Shown: positions 8,905 to 19,824 of the stretch, piece after piece
Position numbering within the stretch: position 1 is the first letter of the stretch
How the letters are laid out: the number at the start of each line of letters is the position of its first letter
NCBI RefSeq assembly: GCF_000317515.1
Contig: NC_019738.1
Span: 6,846,001-6,910,000 of the forward strand
Source of the DNA: Allocoleopsis franciscana PCC 7113
GTDB taxonomy: Bacteria > Cyanobacteriota > Cyanobacteriia > Cyanobacteriales > Coleofasciculaceae
Reading direction: 5' to 3'
DNA length: 64,000 nucleotides
Notes under the pieces: generated by a model
What the model saw: the letters and a program-made list of their open reading frames with translations, nothing else
Databases searched by the model: none
Told to the model about the DNA's origin: nothing
Program-made: the position numbers and the translations under genes

Positions 8905-11900
8905 ATCAACCTTGAACTGGTCTGCACTTGCTTGTAGGTTTTGAGCCATTGCCAACAGTTCTTTAAAGGATGTGGAAATCTCCACCGAATCCTCTGAGGT
9001 CTTGTTAGCGATCGCAGCCACATCAGTCATGGTTTGGGTTACTGACTGAAACTGATCGGTTTGGAGCTGGGTTGCTTGGGTAATACCCTCTACAAGCTGG
9101 CTAATTTGACTGGTGGCTTCCACGATCGCATTTAGATTTTGGCGAGCATTGGTAACCAAATGAGTTCCTTGAGCCACCTGCTGAATGCCGGTTTCCATTG
9201 CGACGGAAACCTCCGCCGTACCCTCCTGAATCTCTTGAACTAGCTGCGCGATTTCGGTCGTCGCTTCAGCCGATTGACGCGCTAGAGAGCGCACCTCATC
9301 CGCAACCACAACAAAACCCCGTCCATATTGACCCGCTCTGGTAGCTTCAATTGCCGCGTTCAGTGCTAACAATTGGGTCTGGGTTGTAAAATTGCTAATC
9401 AGGTTCACCACCCTGGACACCTTCTGGGACGATTCACTCAAGCGCTTGAGGCGTTTGCTGGTTTCCGCTACGGTTTCGCGAATCGCTAGAATGCCATCTA
9501 CGGTATGGTTCATGGCGGCATCCCCTTCCCGAACCGTCTGGTTCGCCTGCTGTACCGCCAAGTTGACCTGTTGAGCGTTGGTGCTCACCGCATTGGTGGA
9601 ATTGACAAGAGTCTGAATTTGCTCCAGGGTGCGCTCTAGGAACTGGAATTGCTGCTGAGCTTGTGACGCCAAACCGGCGATCGAGGATTCACTGTCTTGG
9701 GAGGTTTGAGCGACTTGTCTCGACGCAGTCTGTACCTGCTTCACGATACCGCGCAGGCTTTGCAGAGTATTGTTGTAAGCATCGGCAATAGTCCCCACTT
9801 CATCTTCCGTCACAGGAGCGCGAACGGTGAGGTCTCCTTTCAGTGCCGGTCGCACCGCCGTCAGTAATTGAATTACCTCTCGTTGGAGTTGCTCTTTTGC
9901 CCCTCGTTCCCGTTCGGCTGACTCGGTCAATTGCTGCGCTTGGGTTCTCAGTTGTTCTAAGTATTCCGCTTGTTGCAGAGCCAGACCAATTTGCACACCC
10001 ACTTGAGCGAGTAGGTTTACGTCCATCTGCTCCCAGTGACGGGGTTCATCATTTTGATAGGCTCCTAATAGACCCCAGAGTTGGTCACCCTTAAAGATGG
10101 GGGCAATCATGTAGGCTTTTACGTCCCATTGCTCCAGCAATTGGACGTGGCATTCCTGATGCCCAATCGTGTAGACATCGTCTACGCTGAACGTTTCTCG
10201 CCGACGATAGCGACCACCCCTGGTTTCTTGGAGGTGGGTATCTTCAACTATCGCTAGGTCTGTGCCTACGAGTTTCGTCCAATCGCTGCCCACATCCTCG
10301 ACGATAAACTGACCACTCCAGTCTGGATTAAATTGATAAATACCGACGCGATCGCACTTTAACTGTTTGCGTAATTCCAGAAGCGCCAGTTGTAACACAT
10401 TATCCAGGGAAAAATGCTCCTGAATCAGCGCACTTCCTAGTCTGTAGATCAGTCGGCTATAAACGGCTCCTCGATCCACGGACTTGGCTAACTGTTGGGA
10501 CTGCACGCGCATTTCCTCGATATACTCAGCCTGTTGTAGAGCTAAGCCGAGTTGAGCCCCAATTTGAGCCAGCAACTTGACTTCACCCTCTTCCCAATGC
10601 CGGGGTTTGCTGTGTTGAAACGCCGACACCAATCCCCATAGATGTTGCCCTTGCAAGATAGGAGCCACGAGGCAGGATTTGATTGCAAAGAATTCTAAGG
10701 CTTCTACATGACAATCCGTCATCTCCGTCTTGTAGATATCATCCACGACGAAGACTTCATTGTCGCGGAAGCGACCCCCTTTGTGTTCTTGTAAATAAGG
10801 GTCTTCCCAACCACTGCCCACGAGTTTAGGCCAACCTCCAGACTCCGACTCCACTACAAAGTCGCCGAAGTAGTCTGGGCGAAATTTGTAAATTGTTACC
10901 CGTTCTACATTCAGGACTTTTCGTACTTCCTGCACCGTCGTCTTGAATACGGTGTCGATGTCAGAAGATTTAAGAATCTTTTCCAGGATGCTGGCGACAA
11001 TTCTCTCTCGCTCTGCACCTTTGGCGATTTGAGCGGATTGCTCCTTGACCTGTGCTACATATTCTGCTTGCTGGATGGCTAAGCCCAGTTGAGCGGCGAT
11101 TTGAAACAGCAACTTGACTTCATTGTCTTGCCAATGCCTGGAGCCACTGTGTTGAAAGGCACTGAGCAATCCCCACAACTTCTTACCTTGGAAGATGGAC
11201 ACCACCATGCAGGATTTCACCCCGAAGTATTCCAAGGCTTCTACATGGCAATCCGTGAGACCGCCATTGTAGACATCATCAACCACCAGAGGTTCGTTAT
11301 TGCGGAAGCGACCGCCTTGGTTTTCCTGCAAATAAGGGTCTTCCCAACCACTACCCACCAGTTTGGGCCAACCTCCCGTCTCCGACTCCACCATGAAATC
11401 GCCGAAATAGTCGGGACGGAACTTGTAAATTGTAATCCGCTCTACATCGAGCAGTCGGCGGACTTCTTGTGCCGCGACTCGGAAAATGGCATCCATATCC
11501 GAGCTTTGACGAATTTTATCAATCACGCGGGCGATCGCTCGCTCTCGTTCTGCCTCTTTACCCATTTGCTGGGTTTGGGATTGCAGTTTTTCTAAGTACT
11601 CCGCCTGCTGTAGCGCTAACCCCAGTTGAGCGGCGATTTGAGAGAGCCATTTGACTTCATTGTCTTGCCAATGCCTGGGGCCGCTGTGTTGAAAGGCACT
11701 CAGCAATCCCCACAACTTCTTGCCTTGGAAGATGGACACTACCATGCAGGATTTGACGCCGAAGTCTTCCAACGCTTCCACATGACAATCCGTGAGACCG
11801 CCATTGTAGACATCATCAACCACCAGAGGTTCGTTGTGGCGGAAGCGACCGCCTTGGTGTTCTTGTAAATAAGGGTCTTCCCAGCTACTACCCACTAGTT

Positions 11901-12960
11901 TGGGCCAGCCTCCCGTCTCCGACTCCACTACAAAGTCGCCGAAATAGTCGGGACGGAATTTGTAAATTGTGATGCGTTCGATATCTAAGAGTTTGCGGAC
12001 TTCTTGGGCGGTTGTTGCCAAAATGGTGTTGATGTCGAGGCTCTTGCGAATCTTTTCAATTACCAGATTCACGGCTCGCTCTGCTTGAGCTTCTTTAGCC
12101 GCTGCCTCCGCCTGTTTTTGAATTTGAGCCTGAAATTCCCAGAACTGTAAGCATGTCGTCATCTCGGTGACAACTTGGTAAAGCAGACGAATTTCAGTTT
12201 CCTGCCACCGTCGGGAAAGTCCAGAACACTGTTGCACGGTGAGTAAGCCCCACACTTGCCCCTCGATGAAAATAGGCAAACTTAAGCTGGCTTTAACTTG
12301 AAACTTTTGCAGCAATTGGAGTTGATAGGGCGTCGGAGCTTTTTGGTAGACATGCTCTAGGGTGATGACTTGCTGTTGTTGGTAGTCCTGTCTGTTCTGG
12401 GCACCAAATGCGATCGCACTCAGAGTTTCTCCCAATGTCGGCGTATAGCCACCCGCCATCAACTCGGCTACGACCGTACCCTGAGTATCGGTGTGGAATT
12501 GGTAAATCAACGCTCGATCAACCTGTAAATGCTGATGAATCTCTGTGACTGTTAACCTGAGCAAGGTATCTTGATCGGTCGCTTGGCGCATCTGATTCGC
12601 CAGGGTTGACAACCACTGCCTTTCATGCTTTAGATGTTGCTTGTCAAAATGACCTTTGAATCTTACAGATGTTTGATCGTTTTGAGGGTGACTGGGTGAT
12701 GAATCGAGTTGGGACTCAACAGGGGGCATCGCCAGGGAGCGATCGCGTTCTGACGAGATTAGCGCTAGCTCCTCTAGGGTTAGTTCTTGCTCCCTCCCCA
12801 ATCTCGACTGCGCCGTAGCTGCGGTATTCGGTTCAGTCGCCCGGTTAAAAACATCGGCGCTAGGGTTAGCAACCTCTGAAGCGTCAACGGCATCGGAGGT
12901 AACAGGAATTCCGTTCGGGTGATTGCTATTAAAAGGATGAGTGTGGCTGAGATCTGTCAT
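8902..12960 (-). CDS. Methyl-accepting receptor with five tandem GAF domains (PixJ-like)
   Basis: The 1352-residue soluble receptor has an N-terminal disordered region, five GAF domains (about 115-1000), a HAMP-like stretch ([20 protein letters not shown]) and a C-terminal methyl-accepting signalling domain with a typical hairpin tip ([20 protein letters not shown]). No membrane helix is seen. GAF2 to GAF5 contain a Cys-His pair ([14 protein letters not shown]) at the place where cyanobacteriochromes attach bilin, but the usual DXCF motif is absent (DPYLQE instead). GAF2 and GAF3 are nearly identical, also at DNA level. It sits in a Pix-like operon, so light sensing is plausible, but redox or small-molecule sensing by these GAFs is equally possible. 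Confidence 0.88.
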   Translation of the reverse strand: MTDLSHTHPFNSNHPNGIPVTSDAVDASEVANPSADVFNRATEPNTAATAQSRLGREQELTLEELALISSERDRSLAMPPVESQLDSSPSHPQNDQTSVRFKGHFDKQHLKHERQWLSTLANQMRQATDQDTLLRLTVTEIHQHLQVDRALIYQFHTDTQGTVVAELMAGGYTPTLGETLSAIAFGAQNRQDYQQQQVITLEHVYQKAPTPYQLQLLQKFQVKASLSLPIFIEGQVWGLLTVQQCSGLSRRWQETEIRLLYQVVTEMTTCLQFWEFQAQIQKQAEAAAKEAQAERAVNLVIEKIRKSLDINTILATTAQEVRKLLDIERITIYKFRPDYFGDFVVESETGGWPKLVGSSWEDPYLQEHQGGRFRHNEPLVVDDVYNGGLTDCHVEALEDFGVKSCMVVSIFQGKKLWGLLSAFQHSGPRHWQDNEVKWLSQIAAQLGLALQQAEYLEKLQSQTQQMGKEAERERAIARVIDKIRQSSDMDAIFRVAAQEVRRLLDVERITIYKFRPDYFGDFMVESETGGWPKLVGSGWEDPYLQENQGGRFRNNEPLVVDDVYNGGLTDCHVEALEYFGVKSCMVVSIFQGKKLWGLLSAFQHSGSRHWQDNEVKLLFQIAAQLGLAIQQAEYVAQVKEQSAQIAKGAERERIVASILEKILKSSDIDTVFKTTVQEVRKVLNVERVTIYKFRPDYFGDFVVESESGGWPKLVGSGWEDPYLQEHKGGRFRDNEVFVVDDIYKTEMTDCHVEALEFFAIKSCLVAPILQGQHLWGLVSAFQHSKPRHWEEGEVKLLAQIGAQLGLALQQAEYIEEMRVQSQQLAKSVDRGAVYSRLIYRLGSALIQEHFSLDNVLQLALLELRKQLKCDRVGIYQFNPDWSGQFIVEDVGSDWTKLVGTDLAIVEDTHLQETRGGRYRRRETFSVDDVYTIGHQECHVQLLEQWDVKAYMIAPIFKGDQLWGLLGAYQNDEPRHWEQMDVNLLAQVGVQIGLALQQAEYLEQLRTQAQQLTESAERERGAKEQLQREVIQLLTAVRPALKGDLTVRAPVTEDEVGTIADAYNNTLQSLRGIVKQVQTASRQVAQTSQDSESSIAGLASQAQQQFQFLERTLEQIQTLVNSTNAVSTNAQQVNLAVQQANQTVREGDAAMNHTVDGILAIRETVAETSKRLKRLSESSQKVSRVVNLISNFTTQTQLLALNAAIEATRAGQYGRGFVVVADEVRSLARQSAEATTEIAQLVQEIQEGTAEVSVAMETGIQQVAQGTHLVTNARQNLNAIVEATSQISQLVEGITQATQLQTDQFQSVTQTMTDVAAIANKTSEDSVEISTSFKELLAMAQNLQASADQFKVD

Positions 12961-13129
12961 AGTTTATTGGCTTCTAGATTCAAAGGGTGGAAAGAAAGCA
13001 CAGCAAGCTCCAACAGCAGCCCAGCGTTTTTTGCGGCTAACTGTTGTTTTTGGATATCAGGGATAGGTAATTTTCGAGTGGAAAGAAAGTGAAAACGTGG
13101 GAGCCTAAAAGCTTCTGCCTTCTGCTATA

Positions 13130-13678
13130 TCAGGAATGCCTCTGCCACAAGGGATACTGAGTAATGGCTATGACATCTAAGACGGTACCGTTGTCCCCGC
13201 GCAGTGCCCCCAAGACAAAAGGCAAGAGTTTAGCCGGAAATAAACCAGGGGCAACGGGCTGGAGTTGCTGTAAGTCGTGTAACTCGATGTCGTTGACTTG
13301 TTGCACCACAAGGCCAACCGACTGACCCTGAACCTGAACGACCATGACTGTCGGAGGCACCAACAGGGATTGTTGGCGAAACAGGGGGGGACATCCCACC
13401 AGATAATTGAGGTCTATCAGCCAAATCATTTCTCCCCGCCAATTGCAAATTCCTAATACCTGACTGGGCATTTCAGGAACTGGGAGAATTTCTGCTACAT
13501 TCAGCCTAAAAATTTCGGTAATTTGTTCTAGGGGCAGCAGAGCACTGTCTTCCACACCCAGAGGAAAGCGAAGCAATCGTTGGCGTGTTTCTGGAGGTAG
13601 CGGAGCTTCAGACAGGAAGTCTAAGGTTAGCCCGTCAAGGCTGTTTACTGTTTGCCCAAAGTCAAGCGAGTTCAGCAT
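13130..13678 (-). CDS. CheW-like protein (PixI-like)
   Basis: The 182-residue CheW domain protein has a barrel start at LPLEQITEIFRLNVAEILPVPEMP and the core motifs VLGICNWRGEMIWLIDL and VGLVVQQVNDIE. It couples the multi-GAF receptor to the CheA kinase. Its place between the CheY-like gene (20 bp upstream) and the receptor gene (169 bp downstream) is the pixH-pixI-pixJ order of Synechocystis. The family is clear; the gene name is by synteny only. Confidence 0.85.
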   Translation of the reverse strand: MLNSLDFGQTVNSLDGLTLDFLSEAPLPPETRQRLLRFPLGVEDSALLPLEQITEIFRLNVAEILPVPEMPSQVLGICNWRGEMIWLIDLNYLVGCPPLFRQQSLLVPPTVMVVQVQGQSVGLVVQQVNDIELHDLQQLQPVAPGLFPAKLLPFVLGALRGDNGTVLDVIAITQYPLWQRHS

Positions 13679-13698
13679 GAATTCCTTTTCCTCTTCAC

Positions 13699-14067
13699 CT
13701 AATAAACGGAAGTCAATTGCTGGATGGTTTGCATCAGTGCTTGCTGATCAACGGGCTTAGGGATGTAAGCATCGGCTCCCAGCATCGAACCCCAAAGTTT
13801 ATCGGCTTCGGTTCCTTTGGTTGAGCAAATCACGACGGGGATGGCTTGGGTACTGGTATTCGTCTTGATTTCGCGGCACAGTTCAAACCCGCTTTGACCG
13901 GGCAAAATCACATCGAGAATCACCAAATCGGGTTTTTGCGACTGAAGTTGAATACGGGCTTCTTCACCACTGGTGACACTGATTACATTTAGACCCGCCT
14001 GTCTCAGGTGACGGGTAATCACTTCGGTTTCTGTGAGACTATCTTCAACCAACAGAATTGTAGTCAT
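13699..14067 (-). CDS. CheY-like response regulator (PixH-like)
   Basis: A stand-alone receiver domain of about 122 residues, with MTTILLVEDSLTETE at its start, phosphoacceptor Asp in LVILDVILPGQSG, the conserved Thr/Ser in VVICSTKG, and Lys in YIPKPVD. I chose ATG 14067 because the receiver fold begins immediately there. The upstream start at 14100 would add eleven residues with no homology. It is predicted to be phosphorylated by the hybrid CheA of this operon and to act on motility or pili. Confidence 0.85.
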   Translation of the reverse strand: MTTILLVEDSLTETEVITRHLRQAGLNVISVTSGEEARIQLQSQKPDLVILDVILPGQSGFELCREIKTNTSTQAIPVVICSTKGTEADKLWGSMLGADAYIPKPVDQQALMQTIQQLTSVY

Positions 14068-14161
14068 ATAAACAAGCTTTTGTGAGATAACGTGGGTCAA
14101 ATTCAGGGCTTTGGGTTTTAAATCAACGGCAAGAGACTCATCCTGCCAATTTTGCAGTCTC

Positions 14162-15436
14162 TTAGGATGGAGCCGGTTTTTTTACTGTCAGATACTTTTG
14201 CAAAGTACTCAACACTTTTTCCTGCCCGATGGGCTTGGCTAAAAAGCCCGTAGAGCCAACCATCTTGGCTCGTACTCGGTCTACAATTCCGTCATTACTG
14301 GTGAGAATAATCACAGGCGTATCTTGGAATACTGAAATTCGACGAATTTGTGAACAGATTTCATACCCGTTGGTAACGGGCATAATCAGATCCAAAAAGA
14401 TTAGGTCAGGTTTATGCTCTAGCAAGAGTGGCAGGGCTTGCACGGGGTCTTGAATTAGGATGCACCGATAGCCAGCTTGGGCGAGAATATGATTCATCAT
14501 CTGGCAATCGAGTCGGCTGTCATCGATATAAGCCACCAGGGGACTTGTCTGTTGGGATTGAACCGGCCTTACCCGTGAACCGAAGGCTGGGGGTTGAGGA
14601 TGAGTTGTTGGCTTGACGGTATAGTTCAAGTCCCCAACTTCGAGTACTTCAATCAACCCTTTACGGATATAGGGCATGATTGACAGGGTTAGGGGTAACA
14701 GGTTCTGTTTTAACTTGACGGCTAAATCCCTGAATGTCTGATGACCATCCACAAGGGTGATCAGGTTTTGGTAAACTTTGGGCGGAGTTTGCCAACGCAA
14801 TTCCTCAGCTTTGGAGATTGCGGGAGCAAGGTTGGGGGAAATCTCAGCTAAGGCGTCCTGTTGCCAAGCCTGCCAAGCCTGAATGGCTTGCTGCCAAATC
14901 GGCTCAACTTGAATCGAAATCAGTGTGGCATCGAATGAATTTAAGGTGTCTGGAGGAAGGGATCGGTAAGTCAGTTGCAAGGCTGAACGATAGCGAAATC
15001 GATCCCATCGTTGATGGATATCGAACAGTATTTCGGTAATGTAACCTTCAATGATCGCCGACATTTGCGATCGCCTAACTTTCCCTTGTTTCACCAACTC
15101 GACTAAAAAGCGGTAGTCTCCATCCTGAGGCTGAACTGCTTCTTGAGAGATAGTAGACACTCGTGTGGCAAGCTGGCGCTGTTTACATAGACTGGCTAAG
15201 GCATTGCTATCGATCGCAACTTGCGGACAGTACATCGATAACTGTCGCAGCAATCGGCGGATGGGATGTATTTCATCAGCACCCCAAATCAAACAACCTT
15301 GGCGGAAATACAGACTCCAACGCTGAACTTTGGGTTCTTTAATCGCCAAATCCAACTGACCTGTAAATCCCTGTTCACTGCAAGCCAGAATCTGCTTTGC
15401 CAGTTCGGCGGTGGTCACGACCTCCTGAGTTGCCAT
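14162..15436 (-). CDS. PatA-like response regulator (PATAN + receiver; PixG-like)
   Basis: About 424 residues: an N-terminal PATAN/DUF4388-type region (GFTGQLDLAI, WSLYFRQGCLIWG), a central helical region, and a C-terminal receiver (VAYIDDSRLDCQMM, Asp in LIFLDLIMP, FLAKPI). PatA-type regulators interact with pilus-extension motors and are the first gene of pix and pil chemotaxis operons in cyanobacteria. ATG 15436 is preferred over the longer start at 15481 because an AAAGGAG ribosome-binding site lies about 6 bases upstream of it. It opens the minus-strand operon. Its promoter must lie in the long non-coding stretch upstream. Confidence 0.88.
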   Translation of the reverse strand: MATQEVVTTAELAKQILACSEQGFTGQLDLAIKEPKVQRWSLYFRQGCLIWGADEIHPIRRLLRQLSMYCPQVAIDSNALASLCKQRQLATRVSTISQEAVQPQDGDYRFLVELVKQGKVRRSQMSAIIEGYITEILFDIHQRWDRFRYRSALQLTYRSLPPDTLNSFDATLISIQVEPIWQQAIQAWQAWQQDALAEISPNLAPAISKAEELRWQTPPKVYQNLITLVDGHQTFRDLAVKLKQNLLPLTLSIMPYIRKGLIEVLEVGDLNYTVKPTTHPQPPAFGSRVRPVQSQQTSPLVAYIDDSRLDCQMMNHILAQAGYRCILIQDPVQALPLLLEHKPDLIFLDLIMPVTNGYEICSQIRRISVFQDTPVIILTSNDGIVDRVRAKMVGSTGFLAKPIGQEKVLSTLQKYLTVKKPAPS

Positions 15437-16996
15437 TGGAAACTCCTTTAAACATGAACTAACAAATGAAGAAGTAAGCATTGCTCACTACCTTAGATAA
15501 AATGGCAAAGTCCAAAAGACTCAATAAAGGTTCAAGAAATGACAGACACGAAGTCTCTGATCAATCTCTACTGTTAAAAGACAATACTCCAAGCCATACT
15601 AGGCGCTGAAAACAGTATCTTGTTCTAATACAGGGTTTTATCGCCTAATGATTATTCAATTCTTTTGAAGAGTTTATAATTCTATTCCACAGGCTTTTTC
15701 TACATCGAGTGGATTGTTTTTGGCGTCGTCGCTATTAGAATTTGAAGTCAAATTCTATCGATGAACCTTATCCTCTATGGGCAAATAGAGATGTTTATAC
15801 CATACAACCCACTCATGCTGTTGAACTTTCTTAATATCTGTTTATCGTGTGTAGTTCTGGTGAACTACGTGGCTTTTAACTCTTCTGTGCAAATAGCCAT
15901 AACTTACGATTAGAATTGCAAGATTTGGAATGAAAGCACCCTAGATATGGCTTTCATTCAATATTTATGCAACGCTGGTGCGAGTAAGTCGGATAACTAT
16001 GAAGCCTTGGTAGATTGCTTAGGTTGGTCAGCACCCAATTTTATGGCTTCTTCTGCTGAGGTTATGGAAAGGTTAAAAACACCCTTAATCTACCGGAACT
16101 CCCTTCTCATCTGCTCTATCTTTACCCTGACTCAGCGTAGGAGCATCCAAGTTCCATGATTCAGACCTCGAAACCAGGTTCGGCTTGAGAGCAAGCCTGA
16201 AAATACAAATTGGCTCCCTGTATTACATGTATAACATTATATTCCTGTGTATGTAGTTATGCAAATAGTCTTTATCTCGTTACAGTGAACGTTTTTAGAC
16301 GTTTTAGATGGAAGCTTCACACAGAACATGATCACTCCTGTATTACACAGCCCTGTCAATTTATTACTTCCTCTCCATATCAAATCAGGTTAATCAGCGA
16401 TTAATTTTTTGAATTTCACTCGATTTTCCTCTGACCAGAATGATTGAAACCGAGAAGATATAGCTGGAGATAGTGACAATCGTGGGACTCATGATGGTAT
16501 ATGTCAGTCGGAAAAATATTAACCCTTTGAAAATTCTATGAAGTGTTGATGCATAAATCTTCGTTTCAGCTCTCTTTTTTTGGCTAAGTACCCTTTGACA
16601 ACAGGAACAAAATGGATTTGAAAGAATATATGCTATGCCAGTATCAAGTGCTAATCGATGTTTAAATGATCGTTTTTTGTATCAAGATTTACAAAAAATG
16701 AGTCAACTAAGGTTGAGAGTGGAAGGCTTAAATGTTGGTCATGTCTAAGTAGATTGCCAATCTCTCTACGAGCGCCTTAACTCTTGTCAACACGTAACAG
16801 CGATCGCTTGGGGAAGAGGAGTTAATTGAGGTGAATGAGTGCGATCGCAACAGGCTAGATATTCGCAATAGGTAGCATTATATGACCGATTATCTGGGTC
16901 TGTCTTCACCCAAACGGTTCACCTCAATAGAGGAATTGCACTGGCTTTGAGCCATTGTAAGGTGGTTCCAGTGTATCGGCAATTCTCCAATTTAAT
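15437..16996. other. 1.5-kb stretch without a convincing gene
   Basis: This AT-rich region separates the divergent Pix-type operon and the pentapeptide gene at 16997. Small open frames exist (for example near 15947-16159) but lack homology, good starts or codon bias. Visible structure includes a perfect palindrome AGAATTTGA-AG-TCAAATTCT at 15737-15756, a small hairpin GTAGTTC-TGGT-GAACTAC at 15852-15869, and HIP1 sites near 16800 and 16843. It may hold promoters, an operator, or a small RNA. I cannot identify one. Confidence 0.55.
15737..15756. promoter_or_regulatory. Perfect palindrome, possible operator
   Basis: Nine-base arms AGAATTTGA / TCAAATTCT flank AG. It lies 300 bp upstream of the PatA-like start. 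The form resembles a dimeric transcription-factor site, but no regulator is identified and it could be chance in AT-rich DNA. Confidence 0.3.
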
Positions 16997-17446
16997 ATGA
17001 AATTCCAAGGGATAACAGCGATAACTCTCCTGGCAACCGTTGGATTTAGCTCTGTTGTTTACGCCGCATCCAGCGAACACTTTCAAACATTGCAGCAGAC
17101 GGGCGATTGTATTCGATGTGACTTAAGAGGTGCACCCCTGAGTCAGGCTAACCTGAGTGGTGCCAATCTTAAAGGGACTCAACTGAGTTCCGCTTCCCTG
17201 AAGAAAGCTCAACTGACGAATGCCAACTTGAGTGGTGCCAATCTCAAAGGAGCGGATTTAGAGAATGCTGATCTGCGAGGGGCTAATCTCAAGGGAGCTA
17301 ACTTAGAGTTGGCAAATTTGAGTGGTGCCAATCTAGAAGGGGCGAACCTTCAGGGGGCGAAACTGGAAGGTGCCTTAATTAATGGAGTCAACTTTTGTCG
17401 TGCCAATGTACCGGAACGCTATCACTCATTGCGAAGCTGTCGGTAA
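16997..17446 (+). CDS. Secreted pentapeptide-repeat protein
   Basis: The 149-residue protein has a signal peptide (about residues 1-24, ending VVYAAS), a short segment with two cysteines (CIRCDLRG) and then about 16 A(N/D)LXX pentapeptides forming a right-handed beta-helix. It ends with a cysteine-containing cap (NFCRANVPE...LRSCR). Cysteines at both ends suggest disulfide capping in the periplasm or thylakoid lumen. Many such proteins occur in cyanobacteria, with function mostly unknown. The ATG at 16997 has a weak upstream site. It converges with the selD fusion, with only 2 bp between stop codons. Confidence 0.85.
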   Translation: MKFQGITAITLLATVGFSSVVYAASSEHFQTLQQTGDCIRCDLRGAPLSQANLSGANLKGTQLSSASLKKAQLTNANLSGANLKGADLENADLRGANLKGANLELANLSGANLEGANLQGAKLEGALINGVNFCRANVPERYHSLRSCR

Positions 17447-17448
17447 AT

Positions 17449-19824
17449 TTAAATTGTTGCGATCGCAACGGGCTTAACCTCTTCCACACGAGGTATCACA
17501 CAACCCACAATTCGACTCTGGGCATAACCTCTGGCTTGCAGTGTGGCTAAACATAAGTCGGCTTGCCCAGCCGGCACCGCAGCGAGAAGTCCACCAGAGG
17601 TTTGGGGGTCAAACAAGAGTGGGTATTTAGGAGAAGTGCTAACTTCAGGTAAGTTGTTGATGTAATACGAGGCTCTTAGATTCTGGGGTTGCAGAGAACT
17701 CATAATTCCCTTTTCCAGAGTTTCGAGTGCCCCTTCCAATACTGGAATTGCCTCTAAATCCAACTCAACAGCCACACCCGAAGCTTTCACCATTTCCATC
17801 AGGTGCCCCAACAAACCAAACCCTGTGATATCCGTGCAGGCTGTCGCCCCATATTCCACAAACACGTTAGCGGCTTCCTGGTTAGATAGCAACATGGAGT
17901 GAACCGCCTGATCAATCCATCGCCCCTTCACCTGCAAGCGCATATCAGCGGCGAATAGTGTCCCCGTGCCTAGGGCTTTCGTGAGAATCAGCACTTGACC
18001 GGGCTGCATCCCCCCTTTCTTGAGCAACTTCTCCGGTGCTGCCAGTCCATTACAAGCCAGTCCAAAGGCTAATTCTGCCCCTTCGGTGGTATGACCCCCG
18101 ATTAATTGCGCCTGTGCTTGGTAGAGTACATTCATCGCACCCGATAAGAGTTGATAGAGCGTTTCTTCTACTTTGTCTTCGCTGGCATAAGGAACACTTA
18201 CCATTGCCAAGGCACTCTGAGGGGTTGCGCCCATGGCAAAAATATCACTTAAGCCGTGATGAGTACTAATTTGACCAAAAATATAAGGGTCACTAAGTAA
18301 GGCGGGAAAATAATCAATACTCTGCACCATCACTTGACCGGCGGGGACTTGTATTACCGCTGCATCATCAGGCGTTCCCAATCCGATGAGAATATCCTCT
18401 CGTTGCGTCCAATTTGGGGTTTGCAGTTGCAGCCGTTGCAATACTCGCTCTAGGGTAGAACTACCAACTTTAGACCCGCAACCTGCACAACGCATCGTCG
18501 GATTTGGGCTTCCTTCCTTGACCCCCCTTACTCCTCCCTTATTAATGGGGGAAGATAAGAAAAGACTGTTAGAGACTAAGGGTAAGATGGATTTGGAATT
18601 TGGGATTTTATGCTCTTGCCCATTCCCCATGGGTGACAAGTCGCTAAAGCGCTGCATGAATTTGCGATCGATGTAATCTTTCCAGCGCCAGAGTAACGGG
18701 GATTGCCAGCACAAAGCCCCCCAAGATGCGATAGCGGAGCGGGGCGTGCTAGCGTCCTTCGCTTCTCCATCCCCTGTACCAATTAATCCTAAAAATTGCT
18801 GCTGCGGTTTGTAAGGCTTTAAGGGTTTTTCTAGTAAGAATGCCGTCAAATTTTCAAACAGCGGCTTTCCCTGACGTACGGCAAAAACCCCAGCTTTGGG
18901 ACGCGGATGATTCACCATCGTAGCAATGTCACCTGCGGCAAAAATATGAGGATGAGACAGGGATTGCAAGGTGTCCCCTACTAAAATAAAGCCGTCTGAA
19001 TCGGTCTTCAGTCCAGATTCCTCAATCCATTGGGGTGCTGAGGCATTTGTGACCCAAAAGGTATAATCGCACTCTACCTGTAAACCGGATTCACAGTGAA
19101 TTTTGTCCGGTAAAACCTCACTGACGGTTTCCTCTAAATGTACCTGAACACCCCGATTCATCAGCAGGTTGTAGAGGTGTCGGCGTACCCAAGAATTATG
19201 GTTGGGCATTAATTGAGCACCACGCTGGAATAAATGAATTTGTGGTTGCTCTTGTTGTGGGTGTTCTTTGGCTTGAAGGATTTGATGCAGACGTCCTTGC
19301 ATCGTCAGTGCGAGTTCCACGCCGCCAGCACCACCCCCCACAATACCCAAATGCATGGGTTGTTGGGGATTGTTGGCAAAGTCTTCAACGAACTGATTCC
19401 AGTGTTGTAAAAATTGGGGAACTGGCTTGGCGGGAATGGCATATTGGGCGGCACCGGGTACATCCACTTTGGCTGGAGTGCTGCCAATATCGATGGATAA
19501 GACATCGAAGGCGACGGGTGGATGATTGGCACAGAGAACTTTGTTGTTTTTTAAGTCAAGACCGACGGCGCGATCAATATAAAGTTGAGCTTGGGCAAAC
19601 TGAGCGAGGTGTCGCAGATCAATGTGGCATTCGTCAAAGTCATAGTAACCCGCAACATGACCGGGCAACATCCCAGAATAAGGGGTGTGGGAGGTGTCGG
19701 TAATTAGAGTAATGCGTAATCCGGGCAACTGATTCATGCCCAACATGCGGAGTGCGATCGCATGGGTATGACCGCCACCTATCAATACTAAGTCTTTCAC
19801 AATGGGATGGGTTACTGGCTGCAT
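17449..19824 (-). CDS. selD: Selenide, water dikinase SelD fused to an N-terminal NADH-dehydrogenase-like flavoprotein domain
   Basis: The 791-residue fusion has an N-terminal FAD/NAD(P)-binding oxidoreductase domain (about 1-390; GGGHTHAIALR start, GGGAGGVELALT second dinucleotide fold, HIFAAGDIA). A variable linker follows, then SelD (about 442-791), starting at MRCAGCGSKVG, whose cysteine is at the catalytic Cys/Sec position. Later motifs are DDAAV and GGHTTEGAELAFG. SelD makes selenophosphate from selenide and ATP; the flavoprotein half may supply reduced selenide. This fusion is known in cyanobacteria. The linker includes a segment (SSPINKGGVRG) encoded by a dispersed C-rich/TTAATGGGGG repeat. 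No selenocysteine tRNA or selenouridine gene is visible nearby. Confidence 0.92.
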   Translation of the reverse strand: MQPVTHPIVKDLVLIGGGHTHAIALRMLGMNQLPGLRITLITDTSHTPYSGMLPGHVAGYYDFDECHIDLRHLAQFAQAQLYIDRAVGLDLKNNKVLCANHPPVAFDVLSIDIGSTPAKVDVPGAAQYAIPAKPVPQFLQHWNQFVEDFANNPQQPMHLGIVGGGAGGVELALTMQGRLHQILQAKEHPQQEQPQIHLFQRGAQLMPNHNSWVRRHLYNLLMNRGVQVHLEETVSEVLPDKIHCESGLQVECDYTFWVTNASAPQWIEESGLKTDSDGFILVGDTLQSLSHPHIFAAGDIATMVNHPRPKAGVFAVRQGKPLFENLTAFLLEKPLKPYKPQQQFLGLIGTGDGEAKDASTPRSAIASWGALCWQSPLLWRWKDYIDRKFMQRFSDLSPMGNGQEHKIPNSKSILPLVSNSLFLSSPINKGGVRGVKEGSPNPTMRCAGCGSKVGSSTLERVLQRLQLQTPNWTQREDILIGLGTPDDAAVIQVPAGQVMVQSIDYFPALLSDPYIFGQISTHHGLSDIFAMGATPQSALAMVSVPYASEDKVEETLYQLLSGAMNVLYQAQAQLIGGHTTEGAELAFGLACNGLAAPEKLLKKGGMQPGQVLILTKALGTGTLFAADMRLQVKGRWIDQAVHSMLLSNQEAANVFVEYGATACTDITGFGLLGHLMEMVKASGVAVELDLEAIPVLEGALETLEKGIMSSLQPQNLRASYYINNLPEVSTSPKYPLLFDPQTSGGLLAAVPAGQADLCLATLQARGYAQSRIVGCVIPRVEEVKPVAIATI

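Noticed and set aside
8700-9023. 107-codon frame overlapping the spacer and end of the receptor gene
   Set aside because: It reads through the tandem repeat, giving low-complexity PSSPAPQLPRSP, and overlaps the end of the receptor gene; the cheA and receptor frames explain the region.
9843-11868. Several long plus-strand frames opposite the GAF receptor gene
   Set aside because: They are antisense shadows of the repeated GAF domains; they have no domain match and the minus-strand gene is unambiguous.
15947-16159. 70-codon open frame in the long non-coding region
   Set aside because: No homology, no good ribosome-binding site, and composition like the surrounding non-coding DNA.
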